A DNA stretch of 64,000 nt. Origin: Streptomyces sp. Act143. GTDB lineage: Bacteria > Actinomycetota > Actinomycetes > Streptomycetales > Streptomycetaceae. Each line of letters opens with the position of its first letter. Positions within the stretch are counted from its first letter, which is position 1. The translations under genes were made by a program, and so were the position numbers. This document shows, piece by piece, positions 8,973-19,585 of this stretch. Below the pieces are notes generated by a model. It did no database searches and was not told the origin of the DNA. It saw only the letters and a program-made list of their open reading frames with translations. The DNA lies in NCBI RefSeq assembly GCF_003143935.1, contig NZ_QFRX01000001.1:63867-127866 (forward strand). Direction: 5' to 3'.

Positions 8973-8995
8973 TCGGATGAATTTATAGGGGCTGC
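8973..8995 (-). promoter_or_regulatory. Putative fucosidase promoter motif, GH29 copy
   Basis: Read towards the gene, this contains CAGCCCCTATAAATTCATC followed by CGA. The elements CAGC, CCCTATA and CATCCGA recur in the same order, and over the same total length of 23 bp, at 46660-46682 upstream of the GH95 fucosidase gene. CTATAAAT could serve as a -10 element, with CATCCGA near the transcription start. Confidence 0.45.
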
Positions 8996-9846
8996 CCGCG
9001 TTCCCGTCTAGAGTGAAGGCGGAAGTTCATCAATTGACTCTGCTCAACAGGGAGTTACTCAGCATCCCTCTGGCTCGAACTTGAGGGAGCAGTGGGCTGC
9101 TCGCTGACATTGATCGGATCTATGGTTTTGGTGGTGAGGACAGCAGGGAGCGGTGTGGCGGAGCGTGGCCCGAGGAGCCGGGAGACCCGTGGCCGACGAT
9201 CCGAGCTCCGCAAGGCCGCCCATGGTGGGCGCCAAGTCCCCTTCTGGTAGCGGCCTCGTCCTTGCTGGGCGAAGACGCCTTGACGGAGGAGGCGTCCGAG
9301 GCGATCGGCTTCGTCGGACTGGTGCTGCCACGCGCAACTCGTGCACTCACCGGCGCGGGCCACGCCAGTCTGGTCTCGTCAACGGCCTCGACGCCACTGA
9401 AGACATCGCCGATGAGATCTCGGCGGGACTGCCTGTGTCGTCCTGGTGACGCGGCACGCCCGGCCGGCGGGGAGCTCCGCGACATCGCCGCCGGTCGCCG
9501 CCGGGACCGGACATCGCCGCCTCGGTGCTGACCGGGAACGACTGTCACCTCGCCGGCCAGGAACCGGAGGTGCTGCGCGCCGCCCGCACCGGTCGTCGAT
9601 CGTCGAGATCACGGCCGATGCACTGGCGCCCGGCACGTTGGGCAACCACTCGGCCATGGCCACGTCGAAGGCCGGCGTCGCGACCCGGCCGTGCGGCCGG
9701 CTGCCACGCCCGGGAGCAGGGCTGGAAGCGAGACGGAGGCCACGCCCAAGGCGGCGCCTGAGCCGAAAACTTTCGCGTAATTCGGTGGCTCTTCCCCCCG
9801 GGCAGGCGCCTGACGGATAGTGAGTGCGCCGATCTTCAACCTCAAG
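8996..9846. other. Long spacer without a recognisable gene
   Basis: About 850 bp between the GH29 fucosidase promoter region and the thuA-like gene. Short open stretches occur on both strands (for example EITADALAPGTLGNHSA on plus near 9600-9650), but none has a ribosome site, a sustained codon bias or a family signature. Frames change every 100-200 bp, as expected of decayed genes. No terminal inverted repeats of an insertion sequence were seen. Confidence 0.5.
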
Positions 9847-9867
9847 TCTCAAGACCGCGGCTTGAGA
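9847..9867 (+). promoter_or_regulatory. Small inverted repeat upstream of the thuA-like gene
   Basis: TCTCAAG and CTTGAGA flank the 7-base ACCGCGG, giving a perfect 7-bp inverted repeat 45 bp before the ATG. Its place in the probable promoter or 5' leader suggests an operator or leader hairpin. Confidence 0.35.
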
Positions 9868-9893
9868 AGAGACGAGAAGAGACGAGAAGAGAC
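9864..9893 (+). repeat. Three tandem copies of GAGAAGAGAC before the thuA-like gene
   Basis: A purine-only 10-bp unit apart from its final C is repeated three times without a mismatch, followed by a partial copy (GAGAC GAG). It ends 18 bp before the ATG at 9912, where the ribosome site should be. Copy number could change by replication slippage and so alter spacing or translation. Confidence 0.75.
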
Positions 9894-9911
9894 GAGACGA
9901 GTAGGCACGAG

Positions 9912-10622
9912 ATGACGCGGAAGAAGGCCCTGGTGGTCAGGGGCGGTTGGGAGGGTCACCAGCCGGTCCGGGCCACAGAGCTGTTCCTGCCCTTTCTACG
10001 CGGCAACGGATACGACGTCCGGGTCGAGGAGTCGACCGACGTCTACGCCGACGCCGCCGAGATGGCCCGCACCGATCTCGTCGTGCAGTGCGTCACGATG
10101 TCGGAGATCAGGGGTGAGGAGCTGTCGGGACTGAGCGCGGCGGTCGAGGCCGGGACGGGCCTCACCGGCTGGCACGGCGGCATCGCGGACTCGTTCCGCG
10201 CCTCGTCCGACTATCTCCACCTGGTGGGAGGGCAGTTCGCGACTCACCCGGGCAAGGAGCCCTGTCAACGCCGGGGCGTTCAGGAGGACAACTACCTGCC
10301 GCACATGATCGACATCACGGACCTCGGCCGCGAGCACCCCGTCACCGCGGGTATCGAGGACTTCGAGCTGCACACCGAGCAGTACTGGGTGCTCCACGAC
10401 GACCTGATCGACGTCCTGGCCATCACCACCCATCCCGCCCGACCGTGGCAGCCCTGGCACCGGCCGGTGACCTCGCCTGCGGTCTGGGCCCGGCGGTGGG
10501 GTGCCGGGCGGGTCTTGGTGACGACCCCGGGACACAGTCTCGACGTGCTGGAGAACCCGAACGTCCGCACCATCATCGAAAGGGGCATGCTGTGGGCGAC
10601 GCGCACCGCGTCGGCGTCGTAG
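9912..10622 (+). CDS. ThuA-domain protein
   Basis: A 236-residue ThuA-like protein with a class I glutamine-amidotransferase-like fold. The family is linked to use of trehalose and other sugars, usually beside Gfo/Idh/MocA dehydrogenases. Visible features are an N-terminal strand KALVVRGGWEGHQP, GLTGWHGGIADSF (ThuA Gly-Trp-His-Gly motif), LVGGQFATHPG, and a C-terminal GAGRVLVTTPGHS. There is no signal peptide. The start is poorly supported: upstream are only the GAGAAGAGAC repeats and GAGTAGGCACGAG. Its last 31 bases overlap the start of the Gfo/Idh/MocA gene, so the two are translationally coupled and likely work in one sugar-oxidation step. The exact reaction is unknown. Confidence 0.85.
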   Translation: MTRKKALVVRGGWEGHQPVRATELFLPFLRGNGYDVRVEESTDVYADAAEMARTDLVVQCVTMSEIRGEELSGLSAAVEAGTGLTGWHGGIADSFRASSDYLHLVGGQFATHPGKEPCQRRGVQEDNYLPHMIDITDLGREHPVTAGIEDFELHTEQYWVLHDDLIDVLAITTHPARPWQPWHRPVTSPAVWARRWGAGRVLVTTPGHSLDVLENPNVRTIIERGMLWATRTASAS

Positions 10623-11719
10623 GTCTCGGCGTCATCTCCCGCGCGTACCTGGACACGCTCGTCGGCCATCCCGCCGTGCGCGTCACCGCAGTCGCCGATC
10701 TCGACGCGTCCCGGTCGGCAGCGGTCGCCGCCGAACTGCCCGATACGCAGGCCATGTCCGTCGAGGAGTTGCTGAGCAGCTCGGATGTGGACACGGTGCT
10801 GAACCTCACCGTCCCCGCGGCCCACTCCGAGATCGCGCTCGGCGCGATCGGCCATGGAAAGCACGTCTACGGGGAGAAGCCGCTGGCCGCCGACCTGCCT
10901 GCCGCTCACGCCGTGGTGGAGGCCGCCGCGCAGGCCGGTGTGGGTCTGGGATGCGCTCCGGACACTGTGCTCGGCACCGGGATCCAGACGGCGCGCGCGG
11001 CGGTGTCGGCGGGAAGCATAGGGCGTCCCCAGTTCGCCTCCGCCGTGATGGTCACAGCGGGGCATGAGCGCTGGCATCCTCACCCCGACTTCTACTACGC
11101 CGCCGGGGGTGGCCCGCTGCTGGACATGGGGCCGTACTACCTCGCGTCCCTGATCCACCTCCTGGGCCCGGTGCGGGCCGTGATCGGGGCCACGAGCCGG
11201 TTGCGGAGCGAGCGCGTGATCGGTTCCGGCCCGCGCGCGGGCGAGCGGATACCGGTGGAGGTGGACAGTCATGTCGCGGGGGTGCTCGAGCATGTGAACG
11301 GGACTCTGACGACGATCACGACGAGCTTCGACGGGGTGGCCGCCACAGCCGTGCCGATCGAGGTGCACGGCGATGCGGGAACCCTGGCGGTCCCGGATCC
11401 GAACCACTTCGACGGTGAGGTACGCCTCTTCGAACTCGGCGGCACCCAGTGGCACCCGCTCCCCGCGTCCGCGGGCTACGTGGACGGTGCACGCGGCCTC
11501 GGCCTGCTCGACTTCGTCACCGCGGGCCGGCGGCGGGCACCTCGCGCGAACGGCGACCTCGCCCTGCACGTGCTGGAGACGATGAGCGCCCTCCTGCGTT
11601 CGTCGGCCGAGGGACGGCGGATCGAGCTGACCACCTCGGCGGAGCCGCCCGTCGTCGTTCCGCTGACGCCCGCCGCGCAGTGGAGGGGCGCCGACACCCG
11701 GCGGGCCGCACAGCGCTGA
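10592..11719 (+). CDS. Gfo/Idh/MocA-family NAD(P)-dependent oxidoreductase
   Basis: A predicted sugar or inositol dehydrogenase of 375 residues. The N-terminal Rossmann fold starts HRVGVVGLGVISRAYLD with the dinucleotide Gly motif. HGKHVYGEKPLAAD carries the conserved Glu-Lys-Pro. The C-terminal domain contains GGGPLLDMGPYYLASL, with the Asp-x-Gly-x-Tyr/His pattern of the family. The GTG at 10592 is chosen because AAAGGGG lies about seven bases upstream and the protein then begins directly at the Rossmann strand. Codons farther upstream belong to the overlapping ThuA-like gene. Substrate is not decided. Confidence 0.88.
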   Translation: MGDAHRVGVVGLGVISRAYLDTLVGHPAVRVTAVADLDASRSAAVAAELPDTQAMSVEELLSSSDVDTVLNLTVPAAHSEIALGAIGHGKHVYGEKPLAADLPAAHAVVEAAAQAGVGLGCAPDTVLGTGIQTARAAVSAGSIGRPQFASAVMVTAGHERWHPHPDFYYAAGGGPLLDMGPYYLASLIHLLGPVRAVIGATSRLRSERVIGSGPRAGERIPVEVDSHVAGVLEHVNGTLTTITTSFDGVAATAVPIEVHGDAGTLAVPDPNHFDGEVRLFELGGTQWHPLPASAGYVDGARGLGLLDFVTAGRRRAPRANGDLALHVLETMSALLRSSAEGRRIELTTSAEPPVVVPLTPAAQWRGADTRRAAQR

Positions 11720-11747
11720 GGGCCAGCACCGAGGGCCCCCTGAGCGG

Positions 11748-11770
11748 GTGTCAGCACACTACGCTGACAC
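11748..11770 (+). terminator. Hairpin after the Gfo/Idh/MocA gene
   Basis: A perfect 8-bp stem GTGTCAGC/GCTGACAC around a 7-base loop, 28 bp past the stop codon. Outer bases CGGG/CCCG can extend it with a bulge. It stands between convergent genes and could act in both directions. Confidence 0.55.
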
Positions 11771-11849
11771 AGAACCCGTAGCCGACTAGGCCGTGTTTTA
11801 GAAGTGGGCTTCGCCCCTTGCCCTGTGCCGTGATGATCGCGGTGTGGGG

Positions 11850-12777
11850 CGCCGGCATTGCCGGGATAGAGCACGACCCGCACCCCGGACAGCTCCAGCT
11901 CCGCCAGATCGTCCGCCCTGGGCACACACAGCACCGGCAGCCGGGTACGGCTGAGATACCGGAACGAGGCCCGCTCCCGAAGAATGATCAACGGACGCCG
12001 GTCCAGCTGCTCCAGCGTCTCGATCCACATGTTCACCTGGTACATGAAGTCCCGCGACACCGCGGCAAAACTGAAATACAGCGCCACCTCGGGCCCATAC
12101 GCGGCGAGTTGACGGTTCACCTCGGCGAACACGTCTTCCGCCACCGGCATCCGGCGGGCCCGCCGATACTGCTCCAGCAGCGCGAGCACGGCCATCACGG
12201 ACATACCGACGGTCAGGGCGAAGCCGATGTACGCCCAGTTCCAGGCACCCGTGCCCAGCGCCGCCAGGAGCCCCGCGTGGGCGAACAGGTCCAGGTGGAG
12301 CAGCTTGCGCCGGAAGCGCCGGAACAGCAGCGCCGGGGGTTCCTTCGGGATGGGCAGCGCACTCATGTCGAGGTTGCGCACCACCAGCGGCAGCACCCGG
12401 CGCCGCCGGATCGCGTGATGCACAGCGGTGTACAGCATCATCAGCGCGAAATGGACGCCGAACACGGCCAGCCCGGTGACCAGCACGGCATCAGGTGCGT
12501 CCATCCGGTCGGCCAGCGCAAGCAGCATCACCGTCCGCACGGCGAACCGCAGCGTGCGGTCGAGTTGCAGCGAGGCCAGGCGACGGACGAATGCCGGGGC
12601 CCGGCGGTGCAACGCCTCGTCCGCGAGATAACTCACCGCCGACGCCGTCGCGAAGCCCCACAGGGACGGCAGCAGCGCGAGGACGGGCAGCGTCGCGAAG
12701 CCGGCGACCAGCAGGAGGACAAGGACAAGGTCGGTCGTCCCGCGCACGCGCAGGACGCCGCACAAGCGGCGGATCAT
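11850..12777 (-). pseudogene. 3'-truncated CDP-glycerol glycerophosphotransferase (TagF-like) with N-terminal membrane domain
   Basis: The protein starts MIRRLCGVLRVRGTTD and has several hydrophobic segments over the first 170 or so residues. It then reads DVFAEVNRQLAAYGPEVALYFS, YQVNMWIETLEQLDRRP and LPVLCVPRADDLAELELSGVRV, as in actinomycete teichoic-acid glycerophosphotransferases. In intact relatives the sequence continues with the catalytic domain (a VFIGHGDSDK-like motif). Here homology stops after VVLYPGNAGA near 11850. The frame runs on without family resemblance and opposite the Gfo/Idh/MocA gene, so about half of the enzyme is missing and it should be inactive. The ATG at 12777 is used; an in-frame start lies at 12867. 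Confidence 0.65.
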
Positions 12778-13040
12778 CGTGGACAAGGTTCCCCCCAAGG
12801 AACTGGGAACGGCGGTAACGCCGTTGGTTGCCAGTTCGACAGGGGCAGGGGCCGAAGGGTTGTGCACCCTGAGGTGGCGAGTTGTTCACCTTTGCTTGGT
12901 GCGGGGTTCTTCCAGTGGACTCCGCCGAATACGTCGTACGACGGGCGCCGCTACGGCCGTCGAAGGTCGTCCTCACTGTCGGCGGGGCGGGCTATTCTCT
13001 GGCCGGTCAAGCGCGTTCGATCAACGGAAGGCTGAGGCCG

Positions 13041-13547
13041 ATGACTGTGTCATCTCGTGACTCGATGCTGGATCTGCTCTCGGCCGAGGGCCCTGATCCG
13101 GACCACGCCGAGGCGATGATGCTCTACGGCCGGCTGGTCGGTACGTGGAACATCGACAACCGGTATCGGTTCAGCGATGGCCAGTGGCGCAGCGCAGCGG
13201 GCGAGTGGCGGTTCGGCTGGGTTCTCGGCGGACGTGCGGTGCAGGACGTGCTCTTCTGCCCGGAATTCCACGACCGCTACCCCGGCACGACCGTCCGCAT
13301 GTACGACGTGACGACCGGGCTGTGGCAGATCACGTGGATCTCGCCGAAGCTTCCTTCGTACTTCTCCCAGGTCGGCAGGCCGGACGGGGCCGGTGGAATG
13401 ATCCAGGAGGGCACCGACTCCGAGGGCAGGCGCTCACGGTGGACGTTCACCGACGTCACACCTGCCTCTTTCCACTGGCAGGGGTACAGCGCCGCTCCCG
13501 ACGGCGAGTTCGAGTTGTTCCAGGAGATGTACGCGACACGCCAGTAG
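13041..13547 (+). CDS. DUF1579-like protein
   Basis: A 168-residue cytoplasmic protein with a lipocalin-like pattern: LVGTWNIDNRYRFSDGQW, EWRFGWVLGGRAVQDVLF, YPGTTVRMYDVTTGLWQITW, and a final HWQGYSAAPDGEFELFQEM. Proteins of this type are of unknown biochemical function and often bind small hydrophobic ligands. The ATG at 13041 follows GGAAGG at nine bases. An in-frame start at 12882 lacks a ribosome site and would add a tail without coding bias. It is monocistronic, between the broken glycerophosphotransferase gene (divergent) and the propionyl-CoA synthetase gene. Confidence 0.75.
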   Translation: MTVSSRDSMLDLLSAEGPDPDHAEAMMLYGRLVGTWNIDNRYRFSDGQWRSAAGEWRFGWVLGGRAVQDVLFCPEFHDRYPGTTVRMYDVTTGLWQITWISPKLPSYFSQVGRPDGAGGMIQEGTDSEGRRSRWTFTDVTPASFHWQGYSAAPDGEFELFQEMYATRQ

Positions 13548-13693
13548 AGCGACATCCGCGGCACGGTGAGGGGCACCTGCCGCGGATGCTCCACGGTCAG
13601 GAACCCACGTCCGCCCCTCCGTGCGTTCGGCGACGGCGGCTTCCGCCCAGGCGTGAACGTCGGCTCCGGTGAGAGCGAGGGAGAGGGCCGCCG

Positions 13694-13843
13694 TCATGCC
13701 CCGGCGTCGTGGACGCCGTCGCCGTCCTCGGTGCAGCGGGCGTCGAACTCGGCCAGGTCGGCGGCGGGTTCGGGGTTGCCGGGGTGGACGACCGTGAGGG
13801 CCCGCGGCCGCAGGACGGAACGGAATCGCCGGGTTCCGGCCAC
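13694..13843 (-). CDS. Possible 49-residue protein, unknown
   Basis: A short minus-strand frame starting GTG at 13843 with GGTGG eight bases upstream. It reads VAGTRRFRSVLRPRAL, then TVVHPGNPEPAADLAEF, and ends GDGVHDAGA. Nearly every third codon base from PRAL onward is G or C, which is unusual for a chance frame. Its TGA overlaps an ATG at 13697 that opens a second coding-like stretch (MTAALSLALTGADVHAWAEA), which soon runs antisense to the DUF1579 gene. No family is recognised. It may be a real small gene or the end of a decayed one. Confidence 0.25.
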   Translation of the reverse strand: MAGTRRFRSVLRPRALTVVHPGNPEPAADLAEFDARCTEDGDGVHDAGA

Positions 13844-13863
13844 CGCCGTACACCACCTGATCG

Positions 13864-13896
13864 GCCATCATGGGTAGCCGTGCCCGCCATCATGGG
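13864..13896 (+). repeat. Direct repeat GCCATCATGGG, two copies 22 bp apart
   Basis: Two exact 11-bp copies at 13864-13874 and 13886-13896, start-to-start 22 bp, or about two helical turns, and 70 bp upstream of the propionyl-CoA synthetase ATG. The spacing suits a dimeric activator or repressor site. Confidence 0.5.
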
Positions 13897-13965
13897 CAGG
13901 CGTGCCGTTCAGCGCACCGCACGCCGCTCCCGCCCGTCCCCGGATGCCACGAAGGAGTGTGCGCG

Positions 13966-15855
13966 ATGGGAATCTACGAGGACGTCTTCCGCACCAGCAT
14001 GGAAGACCCCGAGAACTTCTGGCTGAAGGCGGCGGAGGGCATCGACTGGGATGTCGTCCCGCAACGCGCCCTGGATTCCTCCAGCGCCCCCTTCTACCGC
14101 TGGTTCACCGACGGCCGGCTCAACGTCTGCTTCAACGCGCTCGACCGACACATCGAGGCCGGCCGGGGCGAACAGCCCGCGCTCGTCTACGACTCGCCCG
14201 TCACCGACACGAAGCGCAGCTACACCTACGTACAGCTGAGGGACGAGGTGGCGGCCTTCGCGGGGGCGCTCGTGCGGCTCGGTGTGGGGCACGGCGACCG
14301 GGTCGTGATCTACATGCCGATGGTCCCCGAGGCCGCCGTCGCGATGCTGGCGTGCGCGCGGATCGGCGCGGTCCACTCGGTCGTCTTCGGCGGGTTCGCC
14401 CCGCACGAACTCGCCCTGCGCATCGACGACGCCGCCCCCAAGGTGATCGTCTCCGCCTCCTGCGGCATCGAGGGCAAGCGGGTCATCGCCTACAAGCCGC
14501 TGCTCGACCGGGCGATCGAACTCGCCGGCCACAAACCGGAGAAGAGCGTGATCCTGCAACGCCCGCAAGAAGAAGCCGCGTTGGGGCCGAATGATCTCGA
14601 CTGGGCCGACGCGGTGGCCGCCGCGTCACCGGCCGGCTGTGTCGCCGTTCCGGCCACCGACCCCCTCTACATCCTCTATACGTCCGGAACGACCGGGAAA
14701 CCCAAGGGAGTTGTGCGTGACTGCGGTGGCTACGCGGTCGCCCTGCACTGGTCCATGGGCGCCGTCTACGACGTGGGCCCGGGCGAGACGATGTTCACCG
14801 GCTCCGATGTCGGCTGGGTCGTCGGACACTCGTACATCGTCTACGGCCCGCTGCTGGCCGGCGCGACCACGATTCTGTACGAGGGCAAGCCGGTGGGCAC
14901 TCCGGACGCGGGCCAGTTCTGGCGAGTCGCCGGCGAGTACCGCGTCAAGACCATGTTCACCGCCCCCACGGCCTTCCGCGCCATCCGCAAGGAGGACCCG
15001 AAGGGTACGCTCACCGCCGACCACGATCTCTCCGGCCTGCGCTACCTCTTCCTCGCCGGTGAGCGTCTCGACCCGGAGACCTACCACTGGGCGAGCGGCC
15101 TGCTGGACATCCCGGTGATCGACCACTGGTGGCAGACGGAGACCGGCTGGCCCATCGTCGCCAACCCGGTCGGCATCGAGGCGGCGCCCCTCAAGGCCGG
15201 CTCCCCCACCCGTCCGGTGCCGGGCTGGGACGTTCGCGTGCTCGCCCCGTCCGGCGAACCGGTGCCCGCCGGCGTGGACGGCGCGATCGTCGTGAAGCTC
15301 CCGCTTCCGCCCGGCGCGCTGCCCACCCTGTGGAACGACGACGACCGCTACGTCGCCTCCTACCTGTCCGCCTTCGACGGCTACTACCTCACCGGCGACA
15401 GCGGGCACATCGACGAGGACGGCTATGTCTTCGTCATGGGCCGCACCGACGACGTCATCAACGTGGCCGGACACCGGCTGTCCACCGGCAGCATGGAGGA
15501 GGCCCTGGCCGCTCACCCCGACGTCGCCGAATGCGCTGTCATCGGCGTCGCCGACAGCCTCAAGGGGCAGGTACCGCGCGGCTTCGTCGTCCTCAAGGCC
15601 GGAACGGACCGCGAACCGAGCGTCATCGAGGCCGAGTTGGTCCAGTTGGTGCGCGACCGCATCGGGGCCGTGGCGTCCCTGAAGGACATCTCGGTCGTGG
15701 CCGCGCTGCCCAAGACCCGCTCGGGCAAGATCCTGCGCAAGACGATGCGCGGCATCGCCGACGGCCACGACGAGCCGATCCCCTCCACGGTGGACGATCC
15801 CACCGTCATCGAGGCGTTGCGCCCTGTCCTCCGCCGTACGCCGCCCACTCCTTGA
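13966..15855 (+). CDS. prpE: Propionyl-CoA synthetase-type acyl-CoA synthetase
   Basis: An AMP-forming enzyme that activates propionate (or acetate) to the CoA thioester. Its 629 residues are typical. Landmarks: GDRVVIYMPMVPEAAVAMLACARIGA; the P-loop-like YILYTSGTTGKPKG, followed by VVRDCGGYAVALHW, a form characteristic of propionate rather than acetate enzymes; WWQTETGWP; YYLTGDSGHIDEDGYVFVMGRTDDVINVAGHRLSTG; and the C-terminal PKTRSGKILRK with the catalytic lysine that is regulated by acetylation in this family. The ATG at 13966 follows GAAGGAG at eight bases. The gene stands alone, convergent with the MarR gene. Acetate as a second substrate is possible. Confidence 0.9.
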   Translation: MGIYEDVFRTSMEDPENFWLKAAEGIDWDVVPQRALDSSSAPFYRWFTDGRLNVCFNALDRHIEAGRGEQPALVYDSPVTDTKRSYTYVQLRDEVAAFAGALVRLGVGHGDRVVIYMPMVPEAAVAMLACARIGAVHSVVFGGFAPHELALRIDDAAPKVIVSASCGIEGKRVIAYKPLLDRAIELAGHKPEKSVILQRPQEEAALGPNDLDWADAVAAASPAGCVAVPATDPLYILYTSGTTGKPKGVVRDCGGYAVALHWSMGAVYDVGPGETMFTGSDVGWVVGHSYIVYGPLLAGATTILYEGKPVGTPDAGQFWRVAGEYRVKTMFTAPTAFRAIRKEDPKGTLTADHDLSGLRYLFLAGERLDPETYHWASGLLDIPVIDHWWQTETGWPIVANPVGIEAAPLKAGSPTRPVPGWDVRVLAPSGEPVPAGVDGAIVVKLPLPPGALPTLWNDDDRYVASYLSAFDGYYLTGDSGHIDEDGYVFVMGRTDDVINVAGHRLSTGSMEEALAAHPDVAECAVIGVADSLKGQVPRGFVVLKAGTDREPSVIEAELVQLVRDRIGAVASLKDISVVAALPKTRSGKILRKTMRGIADGHDEPIPSTVDDPTVIEALRPVLRRTPPTP

Positions 15856-15912
15856 CCGCTTCGTCGCCGTCGGCGCGGGGCCCCTGGTCTCGGCCGTCGG
15901 CGGGCCGTCAGA

Positions 15913-16320
15913 TCACCATTCGATCTTTCTCAGCAGTCGCAGCAGTGTGTCCCGTTCCGTGTCGGACAGGGCCCCGAAGCAGTCCGCGAGGACTTCGTCG
16001 GCGACGGCGTGACCGGCCGTCAGGACCCTTTCGCCCTCGGCGGTGAGGCGGTGCTCGATACGGCGCCCGTGGCCGGGGCGTCGTTCCAGCAACCCCTGCG
16101 CCGCCAGCCGGCCCGCGAGCGTACCGAACGCCTGCTCGGTCTGGAAGGTGGCCGCCGCCAGTTCGCGGGCGCTGGCACCGGGTGTGCGGGCGACCGCGCG
16201 CAGCGCGTCCCACTGCGCGAGGGTGCTGCCGACGATGGCGAGCCGGCTGTCCAGCGCCCGGTGCTGCCGGTACTGAGCCGCTTTCACGGCCCGTCCGAGG
16301 ATCTGCAAGTCTGCGGCCAT
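15913..16320 (-). CDS. MarR-family transcriptional regulator
   Basis: A 135-residue winged-helix repressor. It reads LAQWDALRAVARTPGASARELAAATFQTEQAFGTLAGRLAAQGLLERRPGHG in several adjoining segments, the MarR recognition helix and wing, with helical dimerisation arms at both ends. The ATG at 16320 has AGGG nine bases upstream; a GTG at 16329 in the same frame is the alternative. It is divergent from the alpha/beta hydrolase gene, with a 32-bp palindrome between them, so it most likely represses both genes and responds to a small molecule related to the hydrolase substrate. Confidence 0.88.
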   Translation of the reverse strand: MAADLQILGRAVKAAQYRQHRALDSRLAIVGSTLAQWDALRAVARTPGASARELAAATFQTEQAFGTLAGRLAAQGLLERRPGHGRRIEHRLTAEGERVLTAGHAVADEVLADCFGALSDTERDTLLRLLRKIEW

Positions 16321-16340
16321 GCGCCCCACCCTAACATCAC

Positions 16341-16372
16341 AACTAAGCTTGTTTAATTAAACATGCTTAGTT
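16341..16372. promoter_or_regulatory. 32-bp near-perfect palindrome, probable MarR operator
   Basis: Arms AACTAAGC and GCTTAGTT enclose the perfect 14-bp palindrome TGTTTAATTAAACA; only one symmetric base pair (16349/16364, T against T) breaks the symmetry. It is AT-rich in a GC-rich genome, lies midway between the divergent genes and covers both putative promoters. Confidence 0.8.
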
Positions 16373-16377
16373 ACAGT
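16349..16377 (+). promoter_or_regulatory. Putative promoter for the alpha/beta hydrolase gene (leaderless)
   Basis: TTGTTT at 16349-16354 and TACAGT at 16372-16377 are separated by 17 bp and resemble vegetative sigma -35 and -10 elements. Transcription would then start about seven bases later, at or next to the ATG at 16385. No ribosome site is visible, which fits a leaderless transcript. The promoter is almost wholly inside the palindrome, so bound repressor would block it. Confidence 0.5.
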
Positions 16378-16384
16378 GCCCGGC

Positions 16385-19487
<3,103 letters not shown>

Positions 19488-19504
19488 GCGAGCCGCACGG
19501 GCAC

Positions 19505-19534
19505 CCGGCCAGGAGCTGTCCGGCTCCTGGCCGG
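19505..19534 (+). terminator. Terminator hairpin of katG
   Basis: A perfect 12-bp stem, CCGGCCAGGAGC/GCTCCTGGCCGG, around a six-base loop, 17 bp after the katG stop. CCGCA/TGCGG can add an outer stem. Confidence 0.8.
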
Positions 19535-19585
19535 TGCGGCCGGGGTGTCAGGGAATGAACGCCGACCTTGATTGTTGAAAGCGGT

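Noticed and set aside
9864..9893. CRISPR-like array
   Set aside because: The repeat unit is 10 bp with no spacers.
11771..11849. Insertion-sequence end at the truncated glycerophosphotransferase gene
   Set aside because: The bases GGCCGTGTTTTAGAAG look foreign, but no transposase fragment, matching inverted end or target duplication could be found.
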